Assembly (NCBI GenBank): GCA_033557465.1
Contig: CM066033.1
Coordinates: 707,577,637 to 707,641,636, forward strand
From: Ichthyophis bannanicus
Taxonomy: Eukaryota > Chordata > Amphibia > Gymnophiona > Ichthyophiidae
Direction: 5' to 3'
Length of the DNA stretch: 64,000 nucleotides
Positions 9,128 through 19,854 of this stretch are shown here, piece by piece (within the stretch, counting starts at the first letter, position 1; each line of letters opens with the position of its first letter). A program made the position numbers and the translations under genes. The notes under the pieces were generated by a model that did no database searches, was not told where the DNA came from, and saw nothing but the letters and a program-made list of their open reading frames with translations.

Positions 9128-10070
9128 ATGGCTGGGAAAAATCATATTGCTAAAGCTGTTGCTCCCGTTACAGCTTCTGCCTCGGTCCAGACAGAGGTCC
9201 TAATGCCGGTTGAAGGACCGGTTCCATGTGCAGGGTGCCTGCATGCTGAAGCTCTGAGGAAAGAGGTGGAGGAACTCAGAGGAGGTGACGAGGCTGAGGA
9301 GCATTCAAGACAGTGAGAAGTACATTGATGAGATGCTACTTGCAGCAACCAAGCTCTCCAGCTCCGGAGAAGATGGGTGCCAACAGAATGTCGATGGTTG
9401 GACACAAGTCACCAGGGCCTGCAAAATCACCAATCCAACTTCTCCATCCCTTGAATTGAAGAACCGTTATGCAGCCCTGGAAGTGGAGGAGGTGAAAGCA
9501 TCCCTGGAAAGGGAAGAACCAGAGTTCAAGTACCCCAAAGTTGCGGAATCAGTCACCAGAAGGAAACGAAGGGTGGTGGTGGTTGGAGACTCTCTTCTGA
9601 GGGGTACTGAGGCGTCCATCTGCCGACCAGACTTGATGTCCAGAGAGGTATGCTGTCTGCCTGGTGCCAAAATCCAAGATGTTACGGAGAGTTTGCCGAG
9701 ACTCATCAAGCCCACAGACTATTACCCAATGTTGCTAATCCATGTTGGAACAAATGATACTGCCAGGTATACCTCGGAACATATCAAAAGTGACTTCATG
9801 GCTCTGGGACAGAGGGTGAAGCAGTTAGGTGCACAGGTGGTGTTCTCTTCAATCCTCCCTGTTGAGGGTAAAGGCCAAGGCAGAGAGGCTCGCATCCTGG
9901 AGACAAATGCATGGCTGCGTGGATGGTGTCATCGAGAGCGTTTTGGTTTCCTAGACCATGGGATGCTTTTCCAAGGGTTGCAAAGCAGAGATGGCATCCA
10001 TCTGTCCAAGAGAGGTCAACGCATCTTTGGTAGTAGACTGGCTAATCTACTGAAAAGGGCTTTAAACTAG
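9128..10070 (+). pseudogene. CR1-a ORF1 protein, SGNH-esterase type (one frameshift)
   Basis: The start is MAGKNHIAKAV at 9128. The first frame stops at 9316. The downstream frame, open from 9285 to 10070, carries the rest, so one base was gained or lost near 9280. The C-terminal ~180 residues are an SGNH-hydrolase (esterase) domain typical of CR1 ORF1: VVVVGDSLLRG (catalytic Ser block), HVGTNDT (Asn block) and DGIHLS (Asp/His block). The upstream part has C-x2-C and a short charged coil (EALRKEVEEL). Its exact role in retrotransposition is unknown; lipid or membrane action has been proposed for the family. ORF2 starts six bases after its stop. Confidence 0.88.
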
Positions 10071-10075
10071 ATTCC

Positions 10076-12862
10076 TTGGGGATGGGTGAAGAAAGCCCCC
10101 AGGTAAGTGAAAGCCCCCAGGTAGGTGATACATTAAATACCTTTATGGAAATGGGTAACAGGGGTAACATATGGAAAGCAGTGTGTATTAATGCCCATAG
10201 CATGGGAAATAAGATCCCTGAGGTTGAAGCTTTGGTGGGAGTGGCTGACTTGGATTTAGTGGCAGTTACAGAAACATGGTTCACAGAAAACAATGACTGG
10301 GATGTAACTATACCTGGCTATACTTTATTCAGGAAGGACAGGGTAGGAAGAAGAGGAGGAGGAGTGGCACTATATGTAAAAACTACTATTAAAGCTTTGG
10401 AATTACAGAGCTTAAAAGGGAGAGAGGAGGCATTGTGGGTTAAACTAGAAAGAGGGAAAGAGAAATCTATTTGCATTGGAGTGATATACAGACCTCCCTC
10501 ACAAGAGGAAGAGGTGGACAGAGAGTTAATTGAAGACATACGCAGCATTGCTAGGAAAGGGGAAGTGCTACTGATAGGAGATTTCAATATGCCAGATGTT
10601 GATTGGCACATTCCTGCTGCAGTATCATCTAGAAGTAAGGAGATCCTGGATTCTCTACAGGGAGAACTATTCAGGCAATTGGTAACAGACCCCACACGTG
10701 AAGGGGCCATACTGGACTTGGTGCTTACCAATGGTGAAAGTGTTTCTGATGTTGTAGTGGGAGATCATTTTGCATCCAGTGATCACCAGATGGTGTGGTT
10801 CAGTATTAGGACTAGGGCTGTTAGAATCCATTCCAAGGTGAGGATCTTAGACTTTAGGAAGACTAACTTTGCGAAGATGGGCCAATACCTCAGGGAGTCG
10901 TTAGTGGGATGGGAACAGCTGGGGGATGTAGAAAAACAGTGGGCAAAACTGAAAGGGGGTATTTTAAGGGCAACCAACCTTTTTGTTAAAATGGTAAATA
11001 AAGGCAAAAGGAACAGGAGACCGCTATGGTTTTCGAAGGAAGTAGCTGAAAAAGTGAAGAAAAAGAGGGAGGCCTTCATGAAATACAAGAGATCACAGAG
11101 AGCAGAAGACAGGCATCTGTATTTGGAAAAACTTAGAGAAGCTAGCAAAGTAGTCAAGAAGGCAAAGATTCAAAAGGAGGAGGAAATAGCCAATGCAATA
11201 AAATGGGGGGATAAGACATTTTTCAGATATATTAGTGAGAAGAGGAAGAGCAAAAGTGGTATTGTCAGACTCAAGGGTGCAGGGGGGGAATATGTAGAAG
11301 CTGATAAGGATAAAGCGGAATTGCTTAACAAATATTTTTGTTCTGTGTTCACAGATGAAGAACCAGGAGCAGGACCTCAGAAAACACCCACAAATAAGAA
11401 CAGAAGCGAGGGACATCTTGAACTATTTTCAGAAGACTGTGTTCGTGAGAAACTAGCTCAACTTAAAGTAGACAAAGCGAAGGGACCGGATGGGATACAC
11501 CCTAGAATACTGAGGGAACTTGGGGACGTTCTAGCAGCTCCACTGACTGACCTTTTCAATGCCTCGTTGGAGTCGGGAGTGGTGCCAAAGGACTGGAGAG
11601 AGGCTCATGTGGTGCCTTTACACAAAAGCGGAAGTAAGGATGTGGTTGAAAACTACAGGCCGGTTAGTTTAACTTCGGTGGTGAGTAAATTATTGGAAAC
11701 GCTGCTGAAAGAGAAAATAGTGAGGTTTCTGGAGTCCAGCGGATTACAGGATCCGAGGCAGCATGGATTCACCAGAGGCAGGTCTTGTCAGACAAATCTG
11801 ATTGATTTTTTTGACTGGGTGACCAGGGAGTTGGACCAAGGGAGAGCTCTAGATGTGGTGTATTTAGATTTCCGTAAAGCCTTTGACACTGTTCCTCACA
11901 GGCGACTTATAAACAAACTGAGCACCCTAGGGATGGACCCTAAAGTTACTGCTTGGGTTAGAAGTTGGTTGGGTGGGAGGCGACAAAGAGTACAGGTAAA
12001 TGGAGCTCACTCTGAGGAGAAGGATGTTGCCAGTGGTGTGCCCCAGGGATCTGTCCTTGGTCCGATTCTTTTTAACATCTTTGTTAGTGATATAGCGGAA
12101 GGGCTGTCGGGTAAGGTTTGCCTCTTTGCGGATGATACCAAAATCTGCAATAGAGTAGACACCCAGGAAGGGGTAGATAACATGAGGAGGGATCTAGCTA
12201 AGCTTGAAGAATGGTCTAGAATTTGGCAGCTGGGATTTAATGTTAAAAAATGTAAGGTCATGCATTTGGGCTGCAGCAATCCAAGGGAGCAATACAGTAT
12301 AGGAGGTGAAGTACTTTTGTCCACTAAAGAAGAGCGGGACCTAGGCGTGGTTGTGTCTGATGATCTTAAAGTAGCTAAACAGGTGGAAAAGGCGACAGCA
12401 AAAGCTAGAAGGATGCTTGGGTGCATACGGAGAGGAATGGCTAGCAGAAAAAAGGAGGTGATAATGCCTCTGTATAAGTCTTTGGTGCGACCTCATTTGG
12501 AGTATGGTGTGCAATTCTGGAGACCGCACCTTCAAAAGGATGTGAACAGGATGGAGTCGGTGCAGAGGGTTGCTACCAAAATGATTAATGGGCTTCATTA
12601 TAAAGCATATGAGGACAGACTTAAGGATCTTAATATGTACACCTTAGAGGAAAGGCGGGATAGAGGTGATATGATTGAGATGTTTAAATACCTCCGTGGC
12701 ATAAATGTTCAGGGAGAGAGCCTCTTTCAATTGACGGAAAGAGTAGTGGATCCGTGGAATAGTCTCCCAGTGGAGGTGGTAGAGATGAGGACAGTAACTG
12801 AATTCAAGAAAGCATGGGACCAACACAGAGGATCTCTAAAGGCAAAAAGTGGACTGTTGTAG
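10076..12862 (+). CDS. CR1-a ORF2 protein: endonuclease-reverse transcriptase
   Basis: This 928-residue open frame nicks the target and reverse-transcribes CR1 RNA. The endonuclease covers ~35-240 with ETWFTENND, IGDFNMPD (~165) and SDHQMVWF (~234). The RT covers ~450-740 with [37 protein letters not shown] (~600), [10 protein letters not shown] and the catalytic FADD (~683). The C-terminal part has the CR1 blocks RMLGCIRRGM, LVRPHLEYGVQFW and RVVDPWNSLPVEVVEM. I see no stop or frameshift. The start MGMGEES just after ORF1 suggests translation by reinitiation, which is inference. Confidence 0.95.
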   Translation: MGMGEESPQVSESPQVGDTLNTFMEMGNRGNIWKAVCINAHSMGNKIPEVEALVGVADLDLVAVTETWFTENNDWDVTIPGYTLFRKDRVGRRGGGVALYVKTTIKALELQSLKGREEALWVKLERGKEKSICIGVIYRPPSQEEEVDRELIEDIRSIARKGEVLLIGDFNMPDVDWHIPAAVSSRSKEILDSLQGELFRQLVTDPTREGAILDLVLTNGESVSDVVVGDHFASSDHQMVWFSIRTRAVRIHSKVRILDFRKTNFAKMGQYLRESLVGWEQLGDVEKQWAKLKGGILRATNLFVKMVNKGKRNRRPLWFSKEVAEKVKKKREAFMKYKRSQRAEDRHLYLEKLREASKVVKKAKIQKEEEIANAIKWGDKTFFRYISEKRKSKSGIVRLKGAGGEYVEADKDKAELLNKYFCSVFTDEEPGAGPQKTPTNKNRSEGHLELFSEDCVREKLAQLKVDKAKGPDGIHPRILRELGDVLAAPLTDLFNASLESGVVPKDWREAHVVPLHKSGSKDVVENYRPVSLTSVVSKLLETLLKEKIVRFLESSGLQDPRQHGFTRGRSCQTNLIDFFDWVTRELDQGRALDVVYLDFRKAFDTVPHRRLINKLSTLGMDPKVTAWVRSWLGGRRQRVQVNGAHSEEKDVASGVPQGSVLGPILFNIFVSDIAEGLSGKVCLFADDTKICNRVDTQEGVDNMRRDLAKLEEWSRIWQLGFNVKKCKVMHLGCSNPREQYSIGGEVLLSTKEERDLGVVVSDDLKVAKQVEKATAKARRMLGCIRRGMASRKKEVIMPLYKSLVRPHLEYGVQFWRPHLQKDVNRMESVQRVATKMINGLHYKAYEDRLKDLNMYTLEERRDRGDMIEMFKYLRGINVQGESLFQLTERVVDPWNSLPVEVVEMRTVTEFKKAWDQHRGSLKAKSGLL

Positions 12863-12943
12863 TTGTTATGGAAGGACAGACTAGATAGGCCATGTGGTCT
12901 TTTTCTGTCGTCATATTTCTATGTTTCTATGTTTCTATGTTTC
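12863..12943 (+). other. CR1-a 3' UTR and repeat tail
   Basis: A short 3' UTR (GACTAGATAGGCCATGTGGTC...) ends in repeats of TTTCTATG (12917-12943) with no poly(A). Such 3' microsatellites are the CR1 reverse-transcriptase recognition end. L1-a ORF1 coding resumes immediately after. Confidence 0.88.
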
Positions 12944-13287
12944 AAATCAAATATAAATGGCTCTTCCCCTTTGGCTTGCAGTTTTGTATTGCGGGAGTAA
13001 CTGCGCAAGTTAAGACTGTATCGGCGGCTATCAAAGCCATGCAGGAGGCTGGATGGGCGGCTTTGCCGGAAGGGGAGCCTTCGGGAGCAGGGGCGACTGT
13101 CAGCAGGCAGTTGGAAGAGAGTGCAACAAGGAGATCGGCGGCTCCAAAGACAGCAGCAGAAGGCGCAGACCCGGGCGGAGGGAACAGGATGAACAGTGTG
13201 TTACGGGTCTTGGGGGGTTCTTTTTCTCCCTTGTTACTGCTATGCCTGGATGATGGATATTGGGGGTTGGAGTGTGAATTGTTCTGA
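12944..13287 (+). pseudogene. L1-a ORF1 protein, 3' part
   Basis: Codons from CAA at 12944 give QIKYKWLFPFGLQFCIAG, the usual C-terminal-domain block of L1 ORF1 proteins. It joins directly to LRED at 2160. The frame then runs through a Gly/Ala/Glu-rich tail to a stop at 13287. The ATG upstream at 12892 lies in CR1-a and is not a real start. Confidence 0.85.
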
Positions 13288-13419
13288 GGGAAGGAGAGGG
13301 GGGAGTTAACGTTGATAGAATTGTGTTTTACTGAGGAAGAGTGGAGGCGCTTGCTCTGGGTGTTATGCCTCGATGGGCAAAGGTTATGCTTTGCAGAAGG
13401 GGAAGGGGGGGTTGGGGAG

Positions 13420-13767
13420 CAATGTTCCCTCTAATTTTCTGTAGGCTGTGTGCGCATAAAATATCAGCTGTGCAGCTTTTGAAGGAAGGTTACATTTTTG
13501 TGTGCCACATAACGACACTCGGAGTTATATACTTTAAAATTTGACTACACGTCAGAATACAGTATGTACACCACATTGATTGCAATAGAAAATATTGTAG
13601 AACTTGTGAAACCCATAAATACACAACAACTTTTAAATTTTAAGACGTCTGTGTTGTTTTCTATCAGAATCAGAACTGTAATTTTTGTGCGCTCTGTTGT
13701 AAAGTATGTGCGCTCGCTTGGCAAGGTGTGCGCGCGCGCACACGCGCACAGCTTAGAGGGAACAGTG
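13420..13767. mobile_element. hAT-a: hAT-type MITE, 348 bp
   Basis: The ends are CAATGTTCCCTCTAA and the inverse TTAGAGGGAACAGTG, flanked by the perfect 8-bp TSD TTGGGGAG (13412-13419 and 13768-13775). An 8-bp TSD and this terminus fit the hAT superfamily; the end resembles Arthur/Zaphod-like (Tip100-group) elements, from memory. Subterminal GTGTGCGC-type repeats are present. No transposase is encoded. It sits in the L1-a spacer and is related to hAT-c at 41045. Confidence 0.9.
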
Positions 13768-13912
13768 TTGGGGAGGAGGGGAGGGGGAGGAGGGGAGGGG
13801 GGTGAAGGGAGAGGAGGGGAGGGGGGTGAAGGGAGGGGAGGGGAGGGGAGGGAGGAGCTGGATCACTGTGCGGTGTGGCAATGAAGGTGGGAGGTGAGGG
13901 GGGGATAGATGA
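13768..13912 (+). repeat. Polypurine tract in the L1-a inter-ORF spacer
   Basis: After the hAT-a TSD the sequence is G/A-only for about 85 bp, with tandem GGGGAGGGGAGG and GAAGGGAGAGG motifs, up to the ORF2 start at 13913. It is simple, slippage-prone sequence. Confidence 0.7.
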
Positions 13913-16900
13913 ATGGCTAAAGTGCGCTTGGTGACAATGAATGTGCGTGGTCTCAACTCTCCCATTAAGAGAAAACGAATATATAAAGAGATTGATAGGC
14001 TCAGAGGGGATATTGCCTTTATACAAGAGATGCACTTGAAGAAGGGAGAGGAGTGGCGGATGGCTAATAAAAGATACCGGGGTCAGTGGTTTGCTTCTAA
14101 TAAGAGGGAACTTAAAAAGGGGGGAGTGGGAATTTTGATTAAGGAATCCATACCGTATTCGATTTGTGAAGTGCACAGGGATGTAGTGGGCCGGTATGTG
14201 TTTATTAAGCTAAAAATCTATGAAAAATTGTTTACTTTAGCAAACATCTATGGGCCTAATACTGACCAAGGGGGTTTTATGGAGAGAATTGCTAGTGAGC
14301 TTAAACAATTTGTGGAAGGCCAGTTGATTGTGGGTGGAGATTTCAATCTGACATTAAACCCAATGCTAGATAATTCTCGGGGTATGGCTGCTGGGAGTGC
14401 TCAGAGTAGAAGGAAGTTGAAAGGGTTGGGGAAGGCCCTAGGGATAGTAGATGTATGGCGAGAGCTGAAGGGGAGGAAGATGGACTATACATATTACTCT
14501 GCGGTTCATAATTCCTTCTCCAGGATAGATATGACCTGGATGGATAAAACTTTGATAGCAGGGGTGGAGGAGTGTGGTATTGAAGAAAGAACGTGGTCAG
14601 ACCATGCGCCAGTTTGGGTAGAGTTTGGGGTGGGACCAGGTGGGGGAAGGAGAGGCAATTGGACTTTAAATGAATCCTTATTAAGTGATGAGAGGGTTGT
14701 CCAGAAAGTGCGGGGGGAGATAGCAGCTTATCTGGAGGTGAACGATAATAATGAATGTCAAATTGGAACTTTATGGGAATGCCTGAAGGCGGTGGTACGG
14801 GGATCGTTGATCTCCGCTGGCACGTATATGAAGAAAGTTAAGGAGAGCAAAAAGGAAGAGTTGCGGGTGCAAATTAGGGAGTTGGACGACTTACATAAAC
14901 AGGGTAAATTGGGGAAGGAGGGGCGGGATAGATTGGAATATGCTAGGAGGGAGTTAGGGGAGCTAGAAGTGGCAGAGATAAAACATGCTCAGGATTGTTT
15001 ATGACAACAATCTTTGAGTTTGGAAATAAACCTACCCGCTTATTAGCTTATAAATTGAAACAACATCGGAATAGAAACTATATCACTAGGATTCGTGATG
15101 GCAAGGGACAAGAAGTTAGAACCGTGGAGGCTATACAGGAGCGATTTGTGGAGTTCTATAAGCAATTATATTCTGCTGAACAGGGGGGGGGGATAAAATA
15201 GACGAATACTTGCGGATGGACCTCCCTAGGCTTACTGAGAAGGAAGCTGCGGTATTGTCTCAGCCCATTAGGGAAGCAGAGGTAGCGGAGGTAATCAAAG
15301 CGCTCCCTGCAAACAAGGCCCCTGGGTTAGATAGATTCACAAATAAATTCTATAAAGTTTGTAGTCCCATGATATGTGCCCTCTTGACCCGGTTATTTAA
15401 CTCTTTTAAGGACGGGCAGCGGATCCCGGAATCGATGCGGACGGCGGGCGTGACGGTGCTTCCAAAAGAGGGGAAGGACCCCAGCCTATGTGTCTCGTAT
15501 CGTCCTATTTCGTTATTGGGAACGGATTTCAAACTTTTCACGAAAATACTGGCTAATCGGCTCCTTCCGTTGCTGACTAAACTAGTACATAAAAACCAGT
15601 CAGGATTTGTACCGGGGCGGCAGACAGTGGATAACATAAGAAAAGTGTTGAATGCGATGTGGAAAGGGAAGAAAGAGGGGAAGAAATGCTAATTTTAACG
15701 GTCGACACTGAAAAAGCATTTGACCGGGTCTCCTGGCCCTTCTTGTTTAAAGTATTGGAGAGAATGGGAATGGGGGGGATTATTTGAACTGGATTAGAGC
15801 AATTTATGATCAGCCTATGGCTAGAATTCGTATTAATGGGGTATATTCGGCGGCGTTTGAGCTATCCCGGGGGACTAGGCAGGGGTGTCCCCTTTCGCCA
15901 CTGTTATTTGTGTTATCTATGGAGCCCCTGGCACAACGAGTGAGAGAATGTAGAGAGGTTGCGGGGGTACAGTGGGGCAGAATGGAGAGCAAAGTGGAGC
16001 TCTTTGCTGATGGCTTGCTTTTCATGGTGACTAATCCAACGGGATCGTTGGATGCACTGTATAGGATAATGGTAAGTTATGGAGAGGTATCAGGGTTTAA
16101 AATAAATGCTTCTAAGTCTGAGATATTAAATATATCAACATCAGAGGCATCGAAATTGCGAATTAAGGCCGCTTTTCCTTTTCGATGGGTGTCTCACTGT
16201 ATTAGGTATTTAGGGATCAACTTGTCCCCACAGGTAGATGAGTTATTTAAGGCCAATTATGTTAAGATGGAGAATGTGATACGTAAGGAGCTGGAGGGGT
16301 GGAATTGTAGGGACCTATCATGGATGGGGCGAATGCATGCGGTCAAGATGATGATACTCCCAAGGTGGATTTATCTGTTTAATAACTTACCTATGAGAGT
16401 TTCTAAGGGTTTTTTAGCACGGATACAGAGGAGTGTTATGAAATTCATAGGGGGTGGGAAGAAGACTAGGATTGCATGAAAGTCAATGATGAGGAGAAGA
16501 GAAGATGGGGGATTGGCGGTTCTGGACTTCGCTACATATTTGGAGGCAGCACAGCTTAGTGGAGTGGTAGCGTGGGGAGCGGAAGAACCCAAGGAGTGGG
16601 TCCAGATGGAAAATGATGGGCTGCAGGCAGTGGGGGGGGGGGGGGGGGGGCGGGTGGGATTTAATATGGTACCCGAGAGAGGGAGGGAAAAAGGAGCTTG
16701 GTGGGAATCCGTATGCACAGCTGACCCTGCAGGTGTGGGCTAAATGGAAAAGGGTATGACTGGGGAGGGAAGGGGTGTCCCATCTGATCCCAATTCGAGA
16801 GAACCCCGAGTTTCTTCCAGGAATGGATAGAGGGGGGTTTGAGGAATGGGAGGAGAAGGGGTTGGATAGAATAGGGCAGCTGTTAGCGGGGAAAGAAATT

Positions 16901-17676
16901 AAGTCCTTTGAAGCGGTACAAAAGCAGTATCAGCTAGGGGGGAAAGAGTTATTTCGATACCTTCAGCTAAGTCATTATATGTGCCTTCGAATTCTACCGT
17001 GGTTATGGTCAGATCTTTCAGAGATTGAAAAACTGTTTTTGATGGGACAAAAAACTAAAGTGATATCTATATTATATAATATGATGATGAAGGCAGACTA
17101 TAAGTTGAGCTACCAAAGCAGCTGGGAAAGAGACTTGGGGGTAGAGTGGGATGGGAGTGTATGGGAGTGGATTTTTCGGCATAGGTACAAGGGACTGTTG
17201 GCCTCTAACCTGGTGAAAAATAACTATAAAGTCCTGTATAGGTGGCACTTAACGCCGGAAAGGTTGCATAAAATGTATGGACAGGTAGAGGATAGATGTT
17301 GGAGGGGGTGTGGAGGGCAAGGGTCCTATTTTTATATTTGGTGGACCTGTAAGAAAGTAAGGGGAATATGGGAGGAAATATTTTCAATGTTGAGTACTAT
17401 TGTGGGGACTGTGATTGCTCCACAGCCTGAAGTGGCGTTATTGGGGGTGAGGGCGGATGGGTGGCGGAGTTTACTTTCTTACAAGCAGGATGTATGGCCC
17501 TTCGGGTGTTGATAGCTCGGAAATGGAGACAGGCTGAAGTCCCAACTTTGGATGAATTTAGAACGTATTTGGGGCACATCTTTCTTATGAGTAAACTCAC
17601 GGCCTTAAAAAAAGAGAGACCACAGAAATTCTTGAGCGTTTGGGGGGCGTATATGAGATGGTCAGCAAATCCCTAA
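13913..17676 (+). pseudogene. L1-a ORF2: degraded endonuclease-reverse transcriptase
   Basis: The first block (13913-15004) is an intact endonuclease with MNVRGLNSPIKRKRI, GGDFNLTLNP and SDHAPVWVEF. The rest is spread over three frames (15000-15201, 15210-15692, 15690-16479, 16486-16743, 16775-17512, 17461-17676). RT blocks are recognisable: KAPGLDRFTNKFYK, YRPISLLGTDFKLF, TEKAFDRVSW and RGTRQGCPLSPLL. The active-site box reads FADG near 16003-16014, replacing an essential Asp. A 10-G run near 15183 and a 19-G run at 16632-16650 are indel hotspots. The C-terminus has CWRGCGG...WW.C, as in L1. Confidence 0.93.
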
Positions 17677-17943
17677 GTATGGTATGGGAGTGCGGTGATC
17701 GGGGGGGTGGTGGAGGGAGGGAGGAATGGAGAAGTGGTAAAGTGAAAAAAGGAGACAAGGCACTTATGGCTTTAGCTCAACAGCTTAAGTCTGTATTGTG
17801 AGATGGGGGTGTATTAGGTGGGGATGATTGGGAAACGTGCGATTACCGCATGTTTTTATTGTACACTGAGTTGTTTTGCTGTACACTGAGTTGTTTGCTG
17901 TAACAGGTTGTGGTCTCAATAAAAAACTTAAATTAAAAAAAAA
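17677..17943 (+). other. L1-a 3' UTR, polyadenylation signal and poly(A)
   Basis: It starts with a G-rich segment (17699-17730, GGGGGGGTGGTGGAGGGAGG), the counterpart of the L1-b polypurine tract. TACACTGAGTTGTTT is directly duplicated near 17862-17898. AATAAA is at 17918-17923, followed by an A-rich tail to 17943. Confidence 0.85.
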
Positions 17944-17959
17944 AATGGTGCAGTGGGCG
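17944..17959. repeat. Right target-site duplication of L1-a
   Basis: This is the exact copy of 1221-1236 (AATGGTGCAGTGGGCG). It directly follows the L1-a poly(A). Confidence 0.93.
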
Positions 17960-18738
17960 AGGGGGGCCGACTAGTTTGTAAGACTGGGAGGAGATGGCGG
18001 CTGGGAGGAAGGATGACTGGCTTGTAGGAGCTGGGGGGGGCTGGCTAGCTAGGGACGGCTGACTGGTTTGCAGGGATAGGGGCAGGAATAGAAGCTGGGG
18101 GGCTGACTGGCTTGCAGGGGTAGAGCAGAAGCTGGAGAGGGGGTAACTGGCTTGTAGGGGTAATTTAGTTAGGGCAGGATCTGTGGTGGGGAAGATGAAT
18201 GGTTAGCTGGGAAGGAGGCTGACTGGCTTGCAGGAGTACTAACTGGGGGTTGTGAATTTTAAGGGAGGAGGGAGACTAGGTGCCAAAAGGTGGGGAAGGG
18301 AGAGCATGCATAAGACGGGTGAAGAGGGTAACAGGGAGGGATGGGGAGCTTCTGGCTGCGTATTTTTGCCAGTAGCTTGCAGGGGTGCATTAAGGAACTG
18401 ATTTACTAAGTTTATTTTCCCTTGGATATGGAATGGGAAACAGCTTCAGTAAATCAGGCCCTCATGCGAGATCCTCCCCTCCCCCACTCCTCAACTTTCG
18501 TAGAGAATGGAGACGGGGGATGAAGTCTCAGCCACTGGCTCCTATGATTTTGGCCTGGATCCTAAATCCAAACAAAATTTGTCAAGGTGTACAATAATAT
18601 TTTCAAACCTTTGTATTGTTTTATGTTTGTTTCTCTTTTTATTCTTTTATTTAATTTTATTTCTTTAGCCTTTCCTTCTTATTCATTTTTCCTTTCAGTA
18701 TATCTCCACTCCCCTGCATTTTCTTTATCTTTATTGCA
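17960..18738. other. Unassigned; degenerate minisatellite at its left
   Basis: 17970-18260 repeats variants of GGCTGACTGGCTTGCAGGGG at irregular 35-60-bp spacing. It is followed by G-rich sequence to 18320. At 18398-18462, TGATTTACTAAG and CTTCAGTAAATCA form an imperfect hairpin, like a small foldback repeat. No coding signal was seen. Confidence 0.5.
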
Positions 18739-19380
18739 ATTTTTTTTTATATATACAAATCAATAACATCAATATCAATATCCTACTCCAATTATTGTTC
18801 CCATTTCCACCACTTAGTCCTCTCATAAGAGTCCATTCCTTTGTTCTCATCTTAAATGTCTCATGGTAGTTATACAGCTCATATTTCCCAAAGACTGCCT
18901 CTTCCATGTAATGATCCTTCATGTCTTCTACTTGATTGGTCTTCCATCTCTTCTGCTCCATCTCCCCCTCCCCCTCACCCCTCCCTTCCTGACTCAGTAC
19001 TGTCCCTTATCATTTGCTCTAACATAGCATACCGTAACATAACATAACCTAACTTAACATTACATAACATTTTCAATGACCATAACAATATTGAGAACAC
19101 TCGTAGTAATATTGTTAATAATTCTTTCCTTTTTTTCGAACAGTGCTGTCAGTCACACCGAACTTATTCTTTTATGTCAGCACTCACCTCAGCAATCATC
19201 ATAACATTTGATTTTACTGTTTTATTACATTATAAGTGCTGTAAAAAGGCTTGGGTGTCTATTCCCCTCTTCAGGGCATGGCTCCTCACCCTTCTGCTGT
19301 ACCCATGCCTCATATCTTCCCCAATACAGGTGTACTTTTCCCCATTTGTGATGTGTTAAAAAGCCTTTAGGTGATTCATC

Positions 19381-19640
19381 GTATTTACATTCTCTTATAT
19401 ACCGCGCTATTCTGCATCAGTGCGGTTTACATTGAACAAACTGAAATTACATTGAACAGGGCATTATAACTTGGAGATAACTATTTTACAGGGAACATGG
19501 GCTATGGAGGGTTAAGTGGCTTGCCCAAGACCACAAGGAGCACCTGTGGGACTAGAAACCCCAGTCCTTCCGGCCCAAGGTTGCTGTCCTCTAGTGGGAT
19601 TTGAACCCCCGACCTTCCGGCCTGAAGTACCTATAGCTAT
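19381..19640 (-). mobile_element. SINE-a: CORE/MIR-like SINE
   Basis: Minus-strand reading gives a B-box GGTTCAAATCC (complement of 19598-19608), then the core GTGGTCTTGGGCAAGCCACTT (complement of ~19511-19531), then an L2-like 3' hairpin (complement of 19401-19427). Layout and core match SINE-b closely. No A-box is visible, so the head is incomplete or the family is short. It sits inside L1-c. Confidence 0.75.
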
Positions 19641-19854
19641 AGTGAAGTCTTTCTAGTATTTCCGGCTCTGTGGGTACGTGCTCCCTCCGCCATCCCCCCG
19701 CTAGTGCCACCCTTGCTGCTAATATCAACTGTGTGGCAAAACCTCTTACATATTCCTCTCACTCTTCCACCTCCTTAAACATAATTATAAATTCAGGGGT
19801 GTTCTCCATTTCCACTCCATCACTTCTTTATATAGTCCGGTCATTCTTTTTCAG

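Larger units (their letters stand above)
2161..12943 (+). mobile_element. CR1-a: CR1-clade LINE inserted in L1-a ORF1
   Basis: This non-LTR element has a 5' region with tandem 309-bp units, an esterase-like ORF1, an endonuclease-RT ORF2 and a 3' end made of short TTTCTATG repeats instead of poly(A), as is typical for CR1. Removing L1-b and one of its TSD copies leaves about 4.6 kb, close to full CR1 length. The left junction is set by loss of L1 ORF1 coding at 2160 and the right by its return at 12944. No clear target duplication is seen, as expected for CR1. ORF2 is open, but ORF1 has one frameshift. Confidence 0.9.
1237..17943 (+). mobile_element. L1-a: L1-clade LINE carrying nested insertions
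   Basis: This is a two-ORF LINE bounded by a perfect 16-bp TSD and ending in AATAAA (17918-17923) and a short poly(A). Removing CR1-a (2161-12943) and hAT-a with one 8-bp TSD leaves about 5.6 kb, a normal full L1 length. ORF1 has a coiled coil and an RRM-like part. ORF2 has an AP-type endonuclease, RT and a C-terminal region like L1. ORF2 has several frameshifts and stops, and its RT active-site box reads FADG instead of FADD, so this copy is dead. It was already in place when CR1-a inserted, and CR1-a in turn received L1-b. Confidence 0.93.

Noticed and set aside
13663..13767. GCGCGCGCACACGCGC as an independent Z-DNA or CpG regulatory site
   Set aside because: It is the subterminal part of hAT-a and recurs in hAT-c, so it is transposon sequence.
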